Counted from the stretch's first letter, positions 32,518-40,942 are shown. The stretch is DNA of 43,438 nt from Actinomycetales bacterium (GCA_012719445.1 JAAYAH010000198.1:1-43438), one strand, 5' to 3'. Made by a program: numbers and translations. The notes: generated by a model not told the origin, from the letters alone.

Positions 32518-33204
32518 TCAGCTCCACCCCGGCCGGTGGGTGCGCACCCAGTCGGCGGTGCCCTCGGCGACGGCGGTGTGGGCCGCCCGGGCCACCCGGG
32601 CTCCCCACACCGACCGGGGACCGCCGTAGCGGCCGCTCTCGCCCGGCTCGCCGGTGGGGCAGGCGACGCACACAGCGTCGGAGGAGGTGCCGGTCCCCGG
32701 GACACCGGCCTCGGCCAGCGCCTGCGTCTTGGCCTCCGTCACGGTGAGCACGCCGTTGACGAGCGCGGCGTCGGACAGCGGCTCCGGCACGATCGCGAGC
32801 AGGTTGATCGTCCCGACGGTCGGCCGGATGCGAGGGCTCCCGGTCGCCCCGGCCGCCTCCTGGTCCGGCTCCGCCGCGAGCACCGGCAGGCCCAGCCCGA
32901 CGGTCGCGACGACCTCGACCCCGCCGTCCCGCGCCGACCGCCACCGCCGCACGTCCGCCGCGGTGAGCATGCCGACCCCGTCGCCGCCCCCGAGGCCGAG
33001 CCCCGCAGCGATCTCACGGACGTGCGCGGCCGGATCCGGGTGGTGATACCCGAGGTCGACCATGGCGTTGAGCCACCAGGTGCGCTCACCGATCCCGCCA
33101 CCGACGACGGCAGAGGAGATCATCCGCCACCCCGGACCGGCCTCCCAGCAGAGCACCGGCCACGAGGCACCCGGCTCGTCCCGGCTGAGCAGCCGGACGG
33201 TCAC
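32518..33204 (-). CDS. cbiZ: Adenosylcobinamide amidohydrolase
   Basis: Protein of 228 residues. CbiZ removes the aminopropanol side chain of (adenosyl)cobinamide to give cobyric acid, letting cells salvage incomplete corrinoids. The sequence shows the family features: WRMISSAVVGGGIGERTWWLNAMVD near the start, the GVGMLTAADV stretch, GTINLLAIVPEPLSDAALVNGVLTVTEAKTQAL in the middle and GTSSDAVCVACP towards the end. The GTG start at 33204 overlaps the ATPase stop (GTGA), so it is the fourth and last gene of the btuFCD operon and under the same B12 riboswitch. Fusion or clustering of cbiZ with btu genes is known in other bacteria. Confidence 0.9.
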   Translation of the reverse strand: MTVRLLSRDEPGASWPVLCWEAGPGWRMISSAVVGGGIGERTWWLNAMVDLGYHHPDPAAHVREIAAGLGLGGGDGVGMLTAADVRRWRSARDGGVEVVATVGLGLPVLAAEPDQEAAGATGSPRIRPTVGTINLLAIVPEPLSDAALVNGVLTVTEAKTQALAEAGVPGTGTSSDAVCVACPTGEPGESGRYGGPRSVWGARVARAAHTAVAEGTADWVRTHRPGWS

Positions 33205-34010
33205 CTGGGCCGTACCGGGTGCACCCGGACGCCGTCCGGCCCCGTCACCACCTCCGCCGTGGCCCCGTAGTGCTCGGCGAGGGCGTCCTCGGTGAGCACC
33301 TCGGCCGGCGATCCGGCGGCCACCACCCGCCCGTGGGAGAGCAGCACCAGCCGGTCGGCGTACTGCCCCGCCAGCGCCAGGTCGTGCAGCGTCGAGACGA
33401 CGGTGAGCCCCTCCTCGCGGCGCAGCCCGTCCACCAGTTCGAGCACCTGCTGGGCATGACCGAGGTCGAGGGCGGACGTCGGCTCGTCGAGCAGCAGCAG
33501 CCGCGGCTCCTGGGCCAGTGCCCTGGCCAGGACGGCGCGCTGCCGCTCCCCGCCGGACAACGTCCGCAGCGGCCGGTCCGCCAACGCGTCGAGGTCCAGC
33601 CGGGCGAGGGACTCCTCGACGACCACCCGGTCGGCGTCCTTGGGCCCGGTGAGCAGGGCGTGGTGGGGGGTGCGGCCGAGGGTCACGTAGTCGCGGACCC
33701 GCACCCCCTCGGGCAGCAGCGGGACCTGGGGGGTGTACCCGACGAGCCGTGCCCGGTGCCGCGACGACATCGAGGCGACGTTCATCCCGTCGAGCAGCAC
33801 GCTGCCCCGGTGCCGCACCAGCCCGGCCAGCACCCGGAGCAGAGTCGACTTCCCGGCGCCGTTCGGCCCGACCACGCCGAGCCACCTGCCGGGCTCGACG
33901 GTCAGGTCGACCGCGTCGAGCACGTGGTTGCGTCCGAGCGTCACGTCGACGCCCGTCGCCTCGACGAGCGCCCCCGCCCAGGCCGTCTCCGACGGCGAGG
34001 TCCGGTTCAC
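33201..34010 (-). CDS. btuD: Cobalamin ABC transporter ATPase
   Basis: Protein of 269 residues. Walker A is GPNGAGKST (K54), the signature motif is LSGGERQRAVLARAL, Walker B is LLLLDEPTSALDLGH, and the switch His is in STLHDLALA. It belongs to the FecE/BtuD group that powers import of B12, haem or siderophores; the riboswitch and cbiZ point to B12. The GTG at 34010 overlaps the permease stop (GTGA) and its stop overlaps the cbiZ start, so the last three genes are translationally coupled. Confidence 0.93.
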   Translation of the reverse strand: MNRTSPSETAWAGALVEATGVDVTLGRNHVLDAVDLTVEPGRWLGVVGPNGAGKSTLLRVLAGLVRHRGSVLLDGMNVASMSSRHRARLVGYTPQVPLLPEGVRVRDYVTLGRTPHHALLTGPKDADRVVVEESLARLDLDALADRPLRTLSGGERQRAVLARALAQEPRLLLLDEPTSALDLGHAQQVLELVDGLRREEGLTVVSTLHDLALAGQYADRLVLLSHGRVVAAGSPAEVLTEDALAEHYGATAEVVTGPDGVRVHPVRPR

Positions 34011-35050
34011 TGCTGTACGCCACCCCCTACCCGCAACAGCGCCGCGAAGAACGGGGCGCCGACGAACGCGGTCACGACACCGATCGGGAGTTCTGCCGGG
34101 GCCACAACGGTACGCGCCACGAGGTCCGCGAGGACAAGGAAGGCCCCGCCTCCGACGAGTGACACGGGCAACACCACCCGATAGGAGCCACCGACCAGCC
34201 TCCGGACCACATGCGGCACGACGAGGCCGACGAACCCTATCAAGCCGCTCACCGCGACGGCGGCCGCCGTGCCGAGCGAGGCCGCGCAGAGGACGACGAA
34301 CCGCACCCGCCGCGGGTCGACCCCGAGCGCCTGCGCCTCCTCGTCCCCGAGCGCCAGCACGTCCAACGCCCGCCCCGCGCACAGCACCACGACCACGGCC
34401 ACCACGATGTAGGGCAGCACCAGGCCGAGCTGCCGCCACTCCGCCGTGCCGAGCTGGCCCATGATCCACGCGTAGACCTCGCGGAGGTTCTCCGTCCGGC
34501 TCTGCTGGACCATGGTCTGGGCCGCGGTGAGGAAGGACGCCACCGCGACCCCGGCCAGCAGCAGGGTCGCGCTGCCGCCGCCGGACCGGCTCGCCGCCGT
34601 CCCGAGGGAGTAGGCGAGCAGGACACCGCCGAGCGCCCCCGCGAACGCCGCCAACGGGACGACGCCGACCGGTCCGATCTCCCGTACCGGGGCGTAGGCG
34701 ATGACGAGGGTCGCCCCGAGCCCCGCCCCGGCCGCGGCCCCCAGCAGGTACGGGTCAGCGAGCGGGTTGCGGAACACCCCCTGGTAGGAGGCCCCGGCGA
34801 CGGCGAGGGCCGCCCCGACGAGCGCGGTGAGCAGCACCCGGGGAACCCGGATGTCGAGCAGGATCCGGGTGTCGACGGCGTCGAGGCCGCCGGCCAGCCG
34901 GAGGCCGGGGAGGCGGTCCAGCAGCGTCGTCAGGACGTCCAGCGGCGGCATGGCGACCGTGCCGACGCTGACCCCGGCCAGGACGGCTGTGAGCAGCAGC
35001 GCGAGGGCGACCAGGAGGGCTGCCTCACGCCGCCGGCCCACCGCGTCCAT
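34007..35050 (-). CDS. btuC: Cobalamin ABC transporter permease (FecCD/BtuC family)
   Basis: Protein of 347 residues with about ten hydrophobic segments, as in BtuC. Family motifs include RVPRVLLTALVGAALAVAGASYQGVFRNPLADPYLLG near the N-terminus and the coupling region SGLIGFVGLVVPHVVRRLVG towards the end. It forms the dimeric membrane channel through which BtuF delivers corrinoid. The ATG at 35050 is 27 bp after the btuF stop; its own stop overlaps btuD. Confidence 0.94.
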   Translation of the reverse strand: MDAVGRRREAALLVALALLLTAVLAGVSVGTVAMPPLDVLTTLLDRLPGLRLAGGLDAVDTRILLDIRVPRVLLTALVGAALAVAGASYQGVFRNPLADPYLLGAAAGAGLGATLVIAYAPVREIGPVGVVPLAAFAGALGGVLLAYSLGTAASRSGGGSATLLLAGVAVASFLTAAQTMVQQSRTENLREVYAWIMGQLGTAEWRQLGLVLPYIVVAVVVVLCAGRALDVLALGDEEAQALGVDPRRVRFVVLCAASLGTAAAVAVSGLIGFVGLVVPHVVRRLVGGSYRVVLPVSLVGGGAFLVLADLVARTVVAPAELPIGVVTAFVGAPFFAALLRVGGGVQQ

Positions 35051-35077
35051 GTCCCCACCTCCCGGCCGGCCGGGCCG

Positions 35078-36034
35078 TCAGTTCCCCGCCGTGGTCAGCG
35101 TCTTCGCGAGGAACTCGGCGTAGTCGGCGATCCGCGGGCCCCACCGGCTGGCGATGTCCGCGTCCACCGCGATCACCCGACCGGAGCGCACCGCGGGCAG
35201 GTCGGCGAACGCGGGACGCTTCGCGACCTTCTCCGGGCTCTGCCCGCCTGCGTCGGAGCCCGTGTCGGCGAGCGTGATGATGTCCGGCGCGGCCTTGACG
35301 ATGTACTCGGCGGACAGCTTCGGGTACCCGCCGGCGAGGTCCTCGGCCTGGTCCGCGATGTTGGCGAGGCCCAACGCGATGTACAGGTCGCCGAGGAAGG
35401 TCTCGCTGGTCACGCTGTAGTAGGTGGGGTCGAGCTCGTGGTAGAGCCGCATCCCCTTCACCGGTGCCGCGGCCTTCGCCGCCGCGTCGATCCGACTCCT
35501 CGTCCGCTCGACGAGCGTCGTGGCCGCCTCGACGTGCCCGGTCACGGAGCCGAGGGTCACCATCTGGGTGTAGGCCTCGCTGAGGGTCTTCGGGGCCGGC
35601 AGCAGCAGCACCGGGATCTTCAGCGTCGTCAGCGCCTTGACCACCCCGTTGCTGTCGTGGGCGAGGACGACGAGGTCCGGCGAGTGGCCGGCGACGGCCT
35701 CGGCGTTGGGCTGGAACGCGGACAGCGAGGTCTTGGGGGCCTCGGCCGGGAAGTCCGACTGGTCGTCGACGGCGACCACCTGCGACCCGGCGCCGACGGC
35801 GAAGAGGGTCTCGGTCGCCGACGGGGAGAGGCTGACCACCCGCCGGGGGACGGAGGTCACCGTGATCTGCCCGTTGGCGGCGCTCACGGTGACGGGGAAG
35901 CCGGCACCCGCGGAGGACGCGGTGGGAGACCCGGCCGACTCGGAGGAGCCGCCGCAGGCCGCCGTCACCAGGGACAGCGGGAGCAGCAGGGTGGCGAGCA
36001 GCAGGCGCGCTCGCCGGGACATGGCGGAGTTCAT
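35078..36034 (-). CDS. btuF: Cobalamin-binding lipoprotein of the ABC importer
   Basis: Protein of 318 residues. The ATG at 36034 follows GGAG with good spacing. The signal peptide ends with VTAAC (Cys27), a slightly atypical lipobox, then a Ser/Gly-rich tether. The rest is a two-lobe helical-backbone binding domain (PRRVVSLSPSATETLFAVGAG, PDLVVLAHDSNGVVKAL, KAAPDIITLADTG), the BtuF/FecB class. It captures cobalamin or cobinamide outside the membrane for BtuCD. Binding specificity is inferred from the cobalamin riboswitch directly upstream and from cbiZ in the same operon. Confidence 0.92.
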   Translation of the reverse strand: MNSAMSRRARLLLATLLLPLSLVTAACGGSSESAGSPTASSAGAGFPVTVSAANGQITVTSVPRRVVSLSPSATETLFAVGAGSQVVAVDDQSDFPAEAPKTSLSAFQPNAEAVAGHSPDLVVLAHDSNGVVKALTTLKIPVLLLPAPKTLSEAYTQMVTLGSVTGHVEAATTLVERTRSRIDAAAKAAAPVKGMRLYHELDPTYYSVTSETFLGDLYIALGLANIADQAEDLAGGYPKLSAEYIVKAAPDIITLADTGSDAGGQSPEKVAKRPAFADLPAVRSGRVIAVDADIASRWGPRIADYAEFLAKTLTTAGN

Positions 36035-36104
36035 CGACGCTCCGTTGGATTCCTGGGCGTGGGACCTGCGCTCGGGTCCCTCGCCCGACGCACGACCCGT
36101 GCCT

Positions 36105-36270
36105 CGCTGGTCGAGACGTCGACGCAGGCAGGCGACCTGGCTCAGCCCCGGGCGGCGCCCCCGGCCCAGGACCGGGCGCGGGCCGCCGGTGGCTTCACAG
36201 TTGCGGGACAGCACCGGGTTCGTACCGGATTTCGCTGCGACTGCGCCACCGGAGCACCTGTCCCGACGGT
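36105..36270 (-). ncRNA. Cobalamin riboswitch
   Basis: On the minus strand, between the btuF start and the gene at 36424, the conserved pieces appear in the right order: GGGACAGGTGCTCC at the 5' side (36264-36251), AAATCCGG, then CTGTCCCGCAACTGTGA (about 36207-36191), and the B12-box-like GAGCCAGGTCGCCTGCC (36143-36127). The last lies about 95 bp before the ATG. The core bases match the adenosylcobalamin riboswitch class. It would reduce btuF-btuC-btuD-cbiZ expression when B12 is plentiful. Outer ends are approximate. Confidence 0.92.
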
Positions 36271-36423
36271 CGTCCCGCGCCTGGTGGCGCGGTCGGGTCG
36301 ACGGGCAGTGCCCGGCGTGCCGAGCCTACTGCCCCGCGACGCGGCGCCCCCAGGCGGCTGCCGACCGGACCCCCGGGGTCACCCGCCGCTCCGACCGGTC
36401 ACCGATTGGCGACCACCCCGGGG

Positions 36424-37812
36424 TCACCTCGGCCAGCTGGACTCGATCCGGTCGAGGACGCTGCGGGTCGATCGCCCGTCGAACCACTCGAGCATGCCCT
36501 TGCGGAAGGACTTCGAGCCGACGGCGGTCGGCATCCGGTCCGAGGCGTCGAGCCGGAACACCGTCTTGGGATCCTGGAGGATCTTCAGGGACAGCTTGTC
36601 GATCGGGTGCTCGACGGACTCGGTGTTGAGCCCCTTGCTCGGCGAGATCCAGTGCCCCGCCTCGACCTTCAGGCCGATCCACTCGTCCGAGACCAGGTAG
36701 CGCTGCACCGCCCTGGTCTCCGGCCGGGAGTTGAAGGCCACGAGGAACTCGCCACCGCCGAGGACCGGCCGGAACCGCCCTCCCCTTGCGGGCAGGTAGA
36801 AGGCGTAGACGTCGCCGTCCTCGCCGACCCGGGCGTTCTCCGGCCACTCGTCGCTGTAGGTGGACGCCGCGCGGTGCATCGCGCACTTGCCGTCCAGGAT
36901 CGGCGTCCCGGCCTCCATCCACGTGGTGGTGTTGATCGACGTGACGTCACCGAACCCGCCGTTCGTGTACTCCGGGTTCCGCAGGAACTCGCCGGTCTCG
37001 GTGAACGCGTCGACCACCTTGGGGTGGGTGAACGGGATCCGGTGGTCGACCCAGGCGTCGTAGTACGCCGCCCCGGCCGTCCGCAGCATGACGTCCTCGA
37101 CCCAGTCGGTGCCCGGCCAGCCGGAGGTCCCGCCGGTCGGCGTCTGGAGCATCCCCGCGCACCAGGGCTTGATGCCGTCGACGCCCGCGATGCGCTCGGT
37201 GAGCTGCTCCAGCTCCGCCCAGGTCCTGGGCACCTTCCAGCCGTGCTCGTGGAACATGTCGGGCGAGTACCAGACCAGGGACTTGACGTTCACGCCGAGC
37301 GGGAGGGCGTAGAAGACCTTGTCCACGGTCCCGTAGCGCACCCACTCCGGGCTGAACCGCGACGTGACCTGGTCGACGACGTCGCTCCCGGGGCGCACCA
37401 GCGTCTTGCGCCGGGCCAGCTCCGTGACCAGGCCGGGTTGGGTGACGGCAGCCAGGTCGGGAGCCTTCTTGGCGGCGAGGCGTTCCTGCAGCCGGTTCTC
37501 GAAGTCCCCGGTACCGTCCCAGCGGATCTTGATCCCGGTGCACTCCTCGAACTGGATGAAGGACTTCGCGAAGCGCTCCGCCTCCGCGTCACGGATGCTG
37601 GAGAAGACACTGACGGTGGCGTCGTCGAACGCCCCGTAGTCGGCGTACTCGTCGCACGCGCTGCCCCCGGCGACGCCCTCTCCGTCCTGCGCCAGGTCGT
37701 ACTGGTCGAGGTCCTCGTACCCGCAGCCGGTGAGGACCATGACCGACGAGACCAATCCGGCGACGACCGCCGAGACGCGCCGGTTCCTTCGTGGTGCCGT
37801 CCGAGCAGTCAA
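36424..37812 (-). CDS. Sugar-type ABC solute-binding lipoprotein, first paralogue
   Basis: Protein of 462 residues. The TTG at 37812 is chosen because AGGAGG lies six bases upstream; the in-frame ATG at 37830 has no ribosome site and would include that Shine-Dalgarno in its coding sequence. Signal peptide with RRNRR and perfect lipobox LTGC (Cys30). The body matches family-1 extracellular solute-binding proteins close to the AglE group: ATVSVFSSIRDAEAERFAKSF, DFENRLQERLAAKKAPDLA, KIPW-like KPWCAGM and GWPGTDWVEDVMLR. It is clearly paralogous to the protein at 38640-40016 over its full length. No permease or ATPase gene lies nearby, so it must use a transporter encoded elsewhere or serve as a sensor. 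The substrate is unknown, possibly an oligosaccharide. Confidence 0.9.
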   Translation of the reverse strand: MTARTAPRRNRRVSAVVAGLVSSVMVLTGCGYEDLDQYDLAQDGEGVAGGSACDEYADYGAFDDATVSVFSSIRDAEAERFAKSFIQFEECTGIKIRWDGTGDFENRLQERLAAKKAPDLAAVTQPGLVTELARRKTLVRPGSDVVDQVTSRFSPEWVRYGTVDKVFYALPLGVNVKSLVWYSPDMFHEHGWKVPRTWAELEQLTERIAGVDGIKPWCAGMLQTPTGGTSGWPGTDWVEDVMLRTAGAAYYDAWVDHRIPFTHPKVVDAFTETGEFLRNPEYTNGGFGDVTSINTTTWMEAGTPILDGKCAMHRAASTYSDEWPENARVGEDGDVYAFYLPARGGRFRPVLGGGEFLVAFNSRPETRAVQRYLVSDEWIGLKVEAGHWISPSKGLNTESVEHPIDKLSLKILQDPKTVFRLDASDRMPTAVGSKSFRKGMLEWFDGRSTRSVLDRIESSWPR

Positions 37813-38037
37813 CGGTTCCTCCTGGTCCATGTCCGTGGTCCGGGGTCCGTGGTTCGTGGTTCGTGACCCTGATCCACTACCGGGCTCGGTATCCCGAACC
37901 CGGATCACCGACATCTGACGGGTGCCCGGAGCCCGACCGTCGTCTCCACTCGGGTCCGGTGACTCCGCCGTCACGATCGGGCGATGACGGAGAGTCCACG
38001 GTTGGGCCACGGAAGGCAACGGTAGTTGTTCGACCAC

Positions 38038-38062
38038 ACAGGGATGTCGCTCACATCCCTGT
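38038..38062. promoter_or_regulatory. Perfect 10-bp inverted repeat (operator candidate)
   Basis: ACAGGGATGT, CGCTC, ACATCCCTGT: two exactly complementary 10-base arms around five bases. It lies about 225 bp before the first solute-binding gene and 70 bp after the YjbQ-family stop. The moderate G+C and the lack of a following T-tract fit a regulator site better than a terminator. The regulator is unknown. Confidence 0.6.
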
Positions 38063-38132
38063 TACCCCGTGGGAGCCAAGGCCATTCACCGCAGGGACTA
38101 CTGTCGACCGGTCGGCCTAACCGGCCGCCGGA

Positions 38133-38534
38133 TCACCCCGCGAGGAAGGCGAGCCGCACCCGCCGCGTCGGGTTGTCGACGTTGGGGTCCACGAGGACGA
38201 CGCTCTGCCAGGTCCCCAGCGTCGGGACACCCTCCAGCACCGGGACGGTGACGGACGGCGCGACGAAGGCCGGGAGCACGTGGTCCCGGCCGTGCCCGGT
38301 CGAGCCGTGCCGGTGCCGGTAGATGTCCTGAGCGGGGAGCAGCCGTTCCACGGCGGCCTCGAGGTCCGCCTCGGTGCCCGACCCGGTCTCGACGAGGGCG
38401 ACCCCCGCCGTCGCGTGCGGGACGAACACCGTCAGCAGACCGTCACCGCGGCCCCGGCAGAAGTCCGTGACCTGGCGGGTCAGGTCGGTGACGAAGGTGG
38501 CACCGGTCCTGATCCGCAGCTCGATGGTGTCCAC
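38133..38534 (-). CDS. yjbQ: YjbQ/UPF0047 family protein (secondary thiamine-phosphate synthase-like)
   Basis: Protein of 133 residues from a GTG at 38534; a GTG at 38558 is the alternative, and neither has a strong ribosome site. Conserved features of the family are seen: LTVFVPHATAGVALVETG, the central HGRDHVLPAFVAPSVTVPV stretch with metal- or substrate-binding histidines, and LGTWQSVVLVD near the end. The E. coli member shows weak thiamine-phosphate synthase activity, but the true function of the family is unsettled. It sits between two paralogous solute-binding genes on the same strand, separated from the upstream one by a hairpin. Confidence 0.88.
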   Translation of the reverse strand: MDTIELRIRTGATFVTDLTRQVTDFCRGRGDGLLTVFVPHATAGVALVETGSGTEADLEAAVERLLPAQDIYRHRHGSTGHGRDHVLPAFVAPSVTVPVLEGVPTLGTWQSVVLVDPNVDNPTRRVRLAFLAG

Positions 38535-38591
38535 GAGAGGATTCTCGCACCGCCGCACCGAGCCACAGCCCCCCGCCGGCCGACCGAGCCG

Positions 38592-38624
38592 CCGCCCCCG
38601 CCGATCGTCAGTCGGCGAGGGCGG
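38592..38624 (-). terminator. Terminator after the second solute-binding protein gene
   Basis: CCGCCCCCGCCGA (38592-38604) pairs with TCGGCGAGGGCGG (38612-38624), 13 positions with one mismatch and a 7-base loop, 16 bp beyond the stop at 38640. Confidence 0.72.
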
Positions 38625-38639
38625 GGGAGGTGGTGCGGG

Positions 38640-40016
38640 TCAGCTCGTCGGCCAACTGGTCTCGATCGTCGTGAGCGTGTCGTAGGTGGACCGGCCCCCG
38701 ATCCACTCGATCATGCCCTTCCAGAACGACCCCGCGCCCACGTCGCTGGGCATGAGGTCGGAGGCGTCGAACCGGAACACCGCCTTCTCGTCCTGGAGGA
38801 GCTTCACCGACAGCTGGTCGATCGGGTTCTCGACCGAGTCGAGGAGCAGACCCCTGCTCGGGGAGATCCAGTAACCGGCCTTCGCCTTCGCGTTGATCCA
38901 CTCGTCGGAGGTCAGGTAGAGCTGGACCGCCTGCGTCTCCTTGCGGACGTTGAAGGCCGAGAGGAACTCCCCGCCGCCGAGGACCGGCTTGTACCGCGGC
39001 GAGCGCGACGGCAGGTAGAAGGCGAAGACGTCACCGTCCTCGGCGACCCGGGTGTTCGGCGGCCACTGGTTGATGTAGAAGGACGCCGCACGGTGCAGGG
39101 CGCACCTCTGGTCGAGGATCGGGGTACCGGCCTCCATCCAGCTGGTGTCGTTGATGGACTTCACGCCGCCGAAGTCACCGTTGACGTACCTCGGGTTCCT
39201 CAGGATCGAACCGGTCTCGTCGAAGGAGTCGATGATCCTCTTGTCGTTGAAGGGGATCCGGTGCTCGGTCCACGCGTCGTAGACCCGCACCCCCGAGGTG
39301 CGCAGGATGACGTCCTCGACCCAGTCGGTCCCCGGCCAGCCGGAGGCGTCCCCCGGCGGCGAGAAGATGCCGGCGCACCAGGGCTTGATCTTCGTGGTCT
39401 TGGCGATCTTCTCGGTGAGCACCTTGAGCTCGGCCCAGCTCTCGGGAACCTTCCATTCGTACTTGGAGAACATGTCCGGCGAGTACCAGACGAAGGACTT
39501 GACGTTGGCCCCGAGCGGCGGGGCGTAGAAGGTCCCGTCGACGGTGCCGTACCGCAGCCAGTCGGCGCTGAACTTCTCCCTCGACTGCGCCGTCACCAGC
39601 CGCGACGGTCGCTTGATCGCCCCCTGGCGGACCAGGGCCGTGATCAGCCCGGGCTGGGCGATCGGCGCGAGGTCCGGCGGCTTGCCCTCGGCGATCCGCT
39701 TGGCCAGGTCGTCCTCGAACTGGCCGGTACCCTCCCACTTGATCTGGATCCCGGTGCAGTACTCGAACCGGAGGAAGGAGTTCTCGAACCGCTCCGCCTC
39801 GATCTCCCGGATGCTGGAGAAGATGTCGACGGTGGTGTTCTTGAACTTGCCGTACTGCGCGAACTCCTCGCACCCCTGGTCGCCCGCCTCGGGATCGAAC
39901 TCCTCGAGGTTGTCCGGGTACCCGCAGCTGGTGAGGAGGAGGACGGCCGAAGCCAGGGCGGCGACCGCTGCCCACGATCGGCGGTTCCTGCGAGCCGCCC
40001 ACCCACGAGCTCTCAT
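38640..40016 (-). CDS. Sugar-type ABC solute-binding lipoprotein, second paralogue
   Basis: Protein of 458 residues. The ATG at 40016 follows GAGGAGG with six bases spacing. Signal peptide MRARGWAARRNRR with lipobox LTSC (Cys31). Shares with the paralogue at 36424 the CGY start of the mature protein, the TVDIFSSIREIEAERFENSF region, WYSPDMF, KPWCAGI, SGWPGTDWVEDVILR, the EAGTPILD region and the SPSRGL motif, so the two arose by duplication. Differences are spread along the length, suggesting an old duplication with possibly different ligands. No permease genes are adjacent. A separate promoter and a terminator make it a single-gene unit. Confidence 0.9.
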   Translation of the reverse strand: MRARGWAARRNRRSWAAVAALASAVLLLTSCGYPDNLEEFDPEAGDQGCEEFAQYGKFKNTTVDIFSSIREIEAERFENSFLRFEYCTGIQIKWEGTGQFEDDLAKRIAEGKPPDLAPIAQPGLITALVRQGAIKRPSRLVTAQSREKFSADWLRYGTVDGTFYAPPLGANVKSFVWYSPDMFSKYEWKVPESWAELKVLTEKIAKTTKIKPWCAGIFSPPGDASGWPGTDWVEDVILRTSGVRVYDAWTEHRIPFNDKRIIDSFDETGSILRNPRYVNGDFGGVKSINDTSWMEAGTPILDQRCALHRAASFYINQWPPNTRVAEDGDVFAFYLPSRSPRYKPVLGGGEFLSAFNVRKETQAVQLYLTSDEWINAKAKAGYWISPSRGLLLDSVENPIDQLSVKLLQDEKAVFRFDASDLMPSDVGAGSFWKGMIEWIGGRSTYDTLTTIETSWPTS

Positions 40017-40071
40017 CGACGTCCTCCTCGTCCACACAACCAGGGCTGAATGCCCTCAGGCTCCGCCGTCA

Positions 40072-40100
40072 TGTGTAGGAGCCGGACGGGGAACTGGCAA
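40072..40100 (-). promoter_or_regulatory. Putative promoter of the second solute-binding gene
   Basis: On the minus strand TTGCCA (40100-40095) is followed after exactly 17 bases by TACACA (40077-40072). The -10 is 56 bp before the ATG. Good -35 and moderate -10. Confidence 0.45.
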
Positions 40101-40194
40101 CAGGGTCGCTCAACGCGGCCGTAACGATTAGGTCACGAGACGCGAGGTCACGCAGGAGGCAGGCTGCCACAGGAACGCGCTCCCGACATGCGAA

Positions 40195-40230
40195 CGGGGC
40201 GGGAGGCCACCATCGGCCTATCCCGCCCCG
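40195..40230 (-). terminator. Terminator of the conservon operon
   Basis: CGGGGCGGGA (40195-40204) pairs exactly with TCCCGCCCCG (40221-40230); inner GGCC/GGCC can add four pairs with a TA bulge. It lies about 86 bp after the stop of the GTPase gene. Confidence 0.75.
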
Positions 40231-40315
40231 CTGCCACCTCCACACCGACCACCCGCAGGGGCCAGGGAACCGGACGATGACGTGGGACCCCGGCAGGCGG
40301 TCACCCGCCGCACGC

Positions 40316-40942
40316 TCACCCCGCCAGTCGGGCCATCGCGTGCTGGACCAGGGTGACCAGGGTCTGCTTCGTCGCGGCCCGGGAACGCGCGTCCGTGTAG
40401 ATCATCGGCACGTCCGCGGGGACGGCGAGCGCCTCCCGTACGTCGTCGAGCTGGTGCTTGGCGACACCCTCGAAGCAGTTGATCCCGACGATGAACGGGA
40501 TGCTCCTGGACTCGAAGTAGTCGACCGCGGGGAAGCACTGCTCCAGCCGGTCGGTGTCGACCAGCACGACGGACCCGATGGCGCCGCGGACCAGGTCGTC
40601 CCACATGAAGAGGAACCGGTCCTGGCCCGGCGTACCGAACAGGTACAGCCAGAGGTTCCCCGGGAGGGCGATCCTGCCGAAGTCCATGGCGACCGTGGTG
40701 CTGGTCTTCTGGTCCGAGACCCCACCGGCGTCGTCGACGCCGATGCTGTGCTCGGTCATGGCGGCCTCGGTGGACAGCGGGTCGATGTCCGAGATCGAAC
40801 CGATGAAGGTCGTCTTGCCGACTGCGAACCCACCAGCGACGATGATCTTCACGACCGTCGGGGCGGCGCTCGCCTGGGCAGCGGCCGGCGCACCGGGCGC
40901 TGCCGTGGACGGCCCGGCGACGTCAGAGCGCGGAAATGCCAT
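40316..40942 (-). CDS. cvnD: Conservon small GTPase-like ATP/GTP-binding protein (CvnD type)
   Basis: Protein of 208 residues. After a short Ala/Pro-rich N-terminus comes the P-loop GGFAVGKTT (G37 to K43-T44), then EHSIGVDD, the switch II region LFGTPGQDRFLFMWDDLVRGA and SVVLVDTDRLEQCFPAVDYF. This is the conservon GTPase family, related to MglA-type prokaryotic Ras-like proteins. The ATG at 40942 lies inside the end of the DUF742 gene (20-bp overlap), so translation is coupled. Conservon proteins act together as a membrane-associated signalling complex resembling eukaryotic G-protein systems; the signal is unknown. Confidence 0.93.
   Translation of the reverse strand: MAFPRSDVAGPSTAAPGAPAAAQASAAPTVVKIIVAGGFAVGKTTFIGSISDIDPLSTEAAMTEHSIGVDDAGGVSDQKTSTTVAMDFGRIALPGNLWLYLFGTPGQDRFLFMWDDLVRGAIGSVVLVDTDRLEQCFPAVDYFESRSIPFIVGINCFEGVAKHQLDDVREALAVPADVPMIYTDARSRAATKQTLVTLVQHAMARLAG

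Noticed and set aside
34211-36700. Long plus-strand open frame across btuC, btuF and the riboswitch
   Set aside because: Composition is Arg/Gly/Gln-rich without a domain, and it crosses a clear minus-strand riboswitch and two well-conserved genes.
40173-40186. CebR-like GCGCTCCC upstream of the second solute-binding gene
   Set aside because: Only about 9 of 14 positions match, and the left half of the palindrome is absent.
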